A stretch of 9,587 nucleotides of DNA, taken from the NCBI GenBank assembly GCA_024223125.1, contig JAAEOP010001059.1:1-9587 (forward strand), in the 5' to 3' direction. Below the pieces are notes generated by a model, which was not told the DNA's origin, did no database searches, and saw nothing but the letters and a program-made list of their open reading frames with translations. Below are positions 7,547-9,587 of this stretch, in pieces. Position 1 is the stretch's first letter, and each line of letters starts with the position of its first letter. A program made the translations under genes and the position numbers. The DNA comes from Chloroflexota bacterium. Its GTDB lineage: Bacteria > Chloroflexota > Anaerolineae > Promineifilales > Promineifilaceae.

Positions 7547-8256
7547 GGCAGACGAAGCCGAGTCTCCTTGAAAAATCGTTGGCGCTTATTGGCTAGAATA
7601 AGCGAGATTTGATGGATATCCTCAGCGTTGCCAAAAGCCAAAACTTCATCTTCAGCAGCCAACGTTGGCTGCTCGCGGGGCAGTAAAAAGGATTGTGTCT
7701 GTGTTTTGAGAAGCCCAAGTATGAGAGCGCCTTTGGGGAAGCTGCGATGCTCCCAAAGGGCGGATAAGTTCTGCCCTAATAAGGGGGAGTTCTCCGGCAC
7801 ATTTATGGCAGCGATTTCAATTTGCCCGTTACCTAACGACATGACGTGACGCACGTTTGGCTCTTCGATGCCCATTAAAAACTCATTGAGCAAATAATCA
7901 AAGGCGCTGACGATCTCATCAATACCAACTAATTCATAAGCCGCCCGGTAATGCTGCTGGCGCAGCTGCGCCAATATGCGGGGTACGCTAAACTGTTTGG
8001 CAAACAGCCCCACCATAATATTTTTGATGTCTTTTTCAAGCAGAGTGACAACAATGTCGGCCCGTTCAATGCCGGCTTCTTGCAACACACGGATATTGGT
8101 GTTTTCCCCCTGGATGACCAGGCAACCGAGTTCTGAAATGACCATGTTGCAAAATTCGCTGTCTTCATCTACGTAGGCAACTTCGTGACCGCGGCCGACG
8201 AGAGAGGCTGCCAGACTACGTCCCAGAGGCTGTTCGTTTACAATAAGGATGTACAT
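7543..8256 (-). CDS. trkA: TrkA/KtrA-type RCK regulatory subunit of potassium uptake
   Basis: A 237-residue cytosolic gating subunit: a Rossmann RCK_N domain (1-about 125) and a TrkA_C domain (about 140-220), one copy of each as in KtrA rather than the doubled E. coli TrkA. The second half of the Rossmann domain is typical (D30 after the second strand; GENTNIRVLQEAGIERADIVV at 50-70). The dinucleotide loop is not: the usual GxGxxG is NEQPLG at 7-12, keeping only the last glycine. Nucleotide binding may therefore be altered or lost. It is first in the trkA-trkH pair, overlapping trkH by four bases, with a leaderless-type -10 box before its ATG and a palindromic stretch further upstream. Confidence 0.94.
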   Translation of the reverse strand: MYILIVNEQPLGRSLAASLVGRGHEVAYVDEDSEFCNMVISELGCLVIQGENTNIRVLQEAGIERADIVVTLLEKDIKNIMVGLFAKQFSVPRILAQLRQQHYRAAYELVGIDEIVSAFDYLLNEFLMGIEEPNVRHVMSLGNGQIEIAAINVPENSPLLGQNLSALWEHRSFPKGALILGLLKTQTQSFLLPREQPTLAAEDEVLAFGNAEDIHQISLILANKRQRFFKETRLRLP

Positions 8257-8263
8257 TGCGGGT

Positions 8264-8269
8264 ATTTTA
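8264..8269 (-). promoter_or_regulatory. -10 element of a leaderless trkA promoter
   Basis: TAAAAT lies seven bases before the trkA ATG (spacer ACCCGCA), with no Shine-Dalgarno between. The 12-base AGTAAAATACCC is identical to the one before thrC. No convincing -35 hexamer sits at 16-18 bases upstream, where CGGCCG-rich sequence lies instead. Confidence 0.5.
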
Positions 8270-8272
8270 CTA

Positions 8273-8298
8273 TTTACGGCCGTGACCGGCCACGTAAA
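8273..8298. repeat. imperfect inverted repeat between trkA and the phosphatase gene
   Basis: The arms TTTACGGCCG and CGGCC-AC-GTAAA enclose TGAC; they match for ten base pairs except for a two-base bulge. The repeat spans the -15 to -35 zone of the predicted trkA promoter and lies 46 bases before the phosphatase -10 box, so it could be an operator. It also contains one of the abundant CGGCCG palindromes, which may account for part of the symmetry. Confidence 0.4.
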
Positions 8299-8340
8299 CT
8301 TAATAAAGTGACAGGGTTCTTCTAACGTTGTTGTTTATTT

Positions 8341-8349
8341 TGGTAAGAT
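8341..8349 (+). promoter_or_regulatory. extended -10 promoter of the metallophosphoesterase gene
   Basis: TGG-TAAGAT is an extended -10 box (TGN plus TANNNT). Seven bases (TGGCGGC) separate it from the ATG, so the transcript would begin at or within a base of the start codon. There is no ribosome binding site in that spacer. Confidence 0.55.
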
Positions 8350-8356
8350 TGGCGGC

Positions 8357-9269
8357 ATGATAAATAGGAGTAAGTTAATTTTAGTAGTGGTGGGAATCAT
8401 TGCCGCAGCTCTCATTATTGGTCATCCGTATCGTCGCGGCCGTAACGTGTACGAAAGGCAGGAACCCATCATTGGCAATCCGGCCGATTGTGCGGGAACG
8501 CGGCTGGCCGTGATTGGCGACTTTGGGGAGGCTGGTCAACCAGAAGCAGATGTGGCCGCATTGGTGACCAGTTGGGATGTGGACGCTGTGTTGACGCTGG
8601 GTGACAATAATTATTTCTACGGGGAAGCTCGCACGATTGACGCCAACATTGGCCAATATTATCACGCTTTCATAGCCCCCTATCATGGCAATTATGGGCC
8701 GGGGGCGGATGTCAATCGTATTTACCCGGCGTTGGGCAATCACGATTGGAATACAGGCTCTATTCAAGCGTATCTGGATTATTTTATGCTGCCGGGGAAT
8801 GAACGTTATTACGATGTGCAGTTGGGACCGGTTCAGGTTTTTGTATTGGACAGCGATGTGCATGAGCCAGACGGCCGCACTGCCGACTCCATCCAGGCCC
8901 AATGGCTGCAAACCCATATGTCCAGTTCACCCTCCACATGGAAGCTGGCGCTGCTGCACCACGCCCCCTTCTCTTCTGGAAAACATGGGAATGATGTGGA
9001 GATGCAATGGCCTTTTACAGATTGGGGGGCAACGGCCGTGTTAGCCGGACATGATCACACATATGAGCGAATTCACCGGGACGGCATTCTCTACTTTGTT
9101 AATGGATTGGGTGGGCAGCGGCGTATTTATACTTTCGGCAAGCCTGTACCCGGCAGCACAGTACGCTATAATCAAGATTATGGAGCTATGTTAATCAGCG
9201 CCAATGAGACGTGCCTTAATTTTAGTTTTTACAATCGGACTAATGAGTTGATTGATAGTCACACGATAG

Positions 9270-9298
<29 letters not shown>
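8357..9298 (+). CDS. membrane-anchored purple-acid-phosphatase-like metallophosphoesterase
   Basis: This 313-residue protein has an N-terminal hydrophobic segment (7-22) after a short basic start, so it is probably anchored in or exported across the membrane. The dinuclear-metal motifs appear in order: GDFG (D55), GDNNYFY (D83, Y86), GNHD (N128, H129), LLHHAPF (H201/H202) and AGHDHTYER (H232, H234). GDxxY plus GHxHxYER is the purple acid phosphatase pattern, so an extracytoplasmic phosphomonoesterase scavenging phosphate is the best guess; the natural substrate is unknown. It is transcribed alone, divergent from trkA. The last 29 bases, encoding about nine residues and the stop, are antisense to a glutamate dehydrogenase remnant, so its C-terminus was probably extended or replaced when that gene decayed. 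Confidence 0.92.
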
Positions 9299-9584
<286 letters not shown>

Positions 9585-9587
9585 AAG

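Overview
The window reads as bacterial chromosome from an uncultured, probably Chloroflexota (Anaerolineae-like) organism. That guess rests on two things: the secreted protein at 273-2213 ends in a duplicated Ig-like module (xHxxDxDGxS...CTTDxxGxC...DPDGDSxGT) that I associate with that phylum, and genes in the right half appear to be read from leaderless transcripts. It is an inference, not a demonstrated assignment.

The window has two compartments. The right part (about 4668-9300) is backbone. On the minus strand trkA (8256-7543) overlaps trkH (7546-6044) by ATGA, and thrC (5999-4668) follows 44 bases later: a two-gene K+ uptake system, then threonine synthase with its own promoter. Divergent from trkA, across 100 bases, is a membrane-anchored purple-acid-phosphatase-like metallophosphoesterase (8357-9298, +). 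This part carries 20 copies of the palindrome CGGCCG. Its three genes with a free 5' end have a TANNNT -10 box 6-7 bases before ATG and no Shine-Dalgarno.

The left part (1-4667) has no CGGCCG, and its genes have ordinary Shine-Dalgarno sites. All of it reads on the minus strand. From right to left: a 5'-truncated group II intron (maturase X domain and HNH, RNA domains V and VI; 3852-4516); an APH-family phosphotransferase (2954-3820); a well-formed integron attC recombination site (2820-2947) starting six bases after the phosphotransferase stop; a small zinc-ribbon gene (2538-2714); a signal-peptide Kelch protein (273-2213) with a strong hairpin terminator (201-244); and a possible partial frame at the left edge. 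No integron integrase is present, so this looks like a stranded cassette segment and a horizontally acquired accessory island.

The right edge (9270-9584) is decayed sequence: a glutamate dehydrogenase remnant on the minus strand, frameshifted and internally deleted, overlaps the last codons of the phosphatase gene. It abuts a 134-base inverted-repeat element built of nested hairpins, with compensatory changes between the arms.
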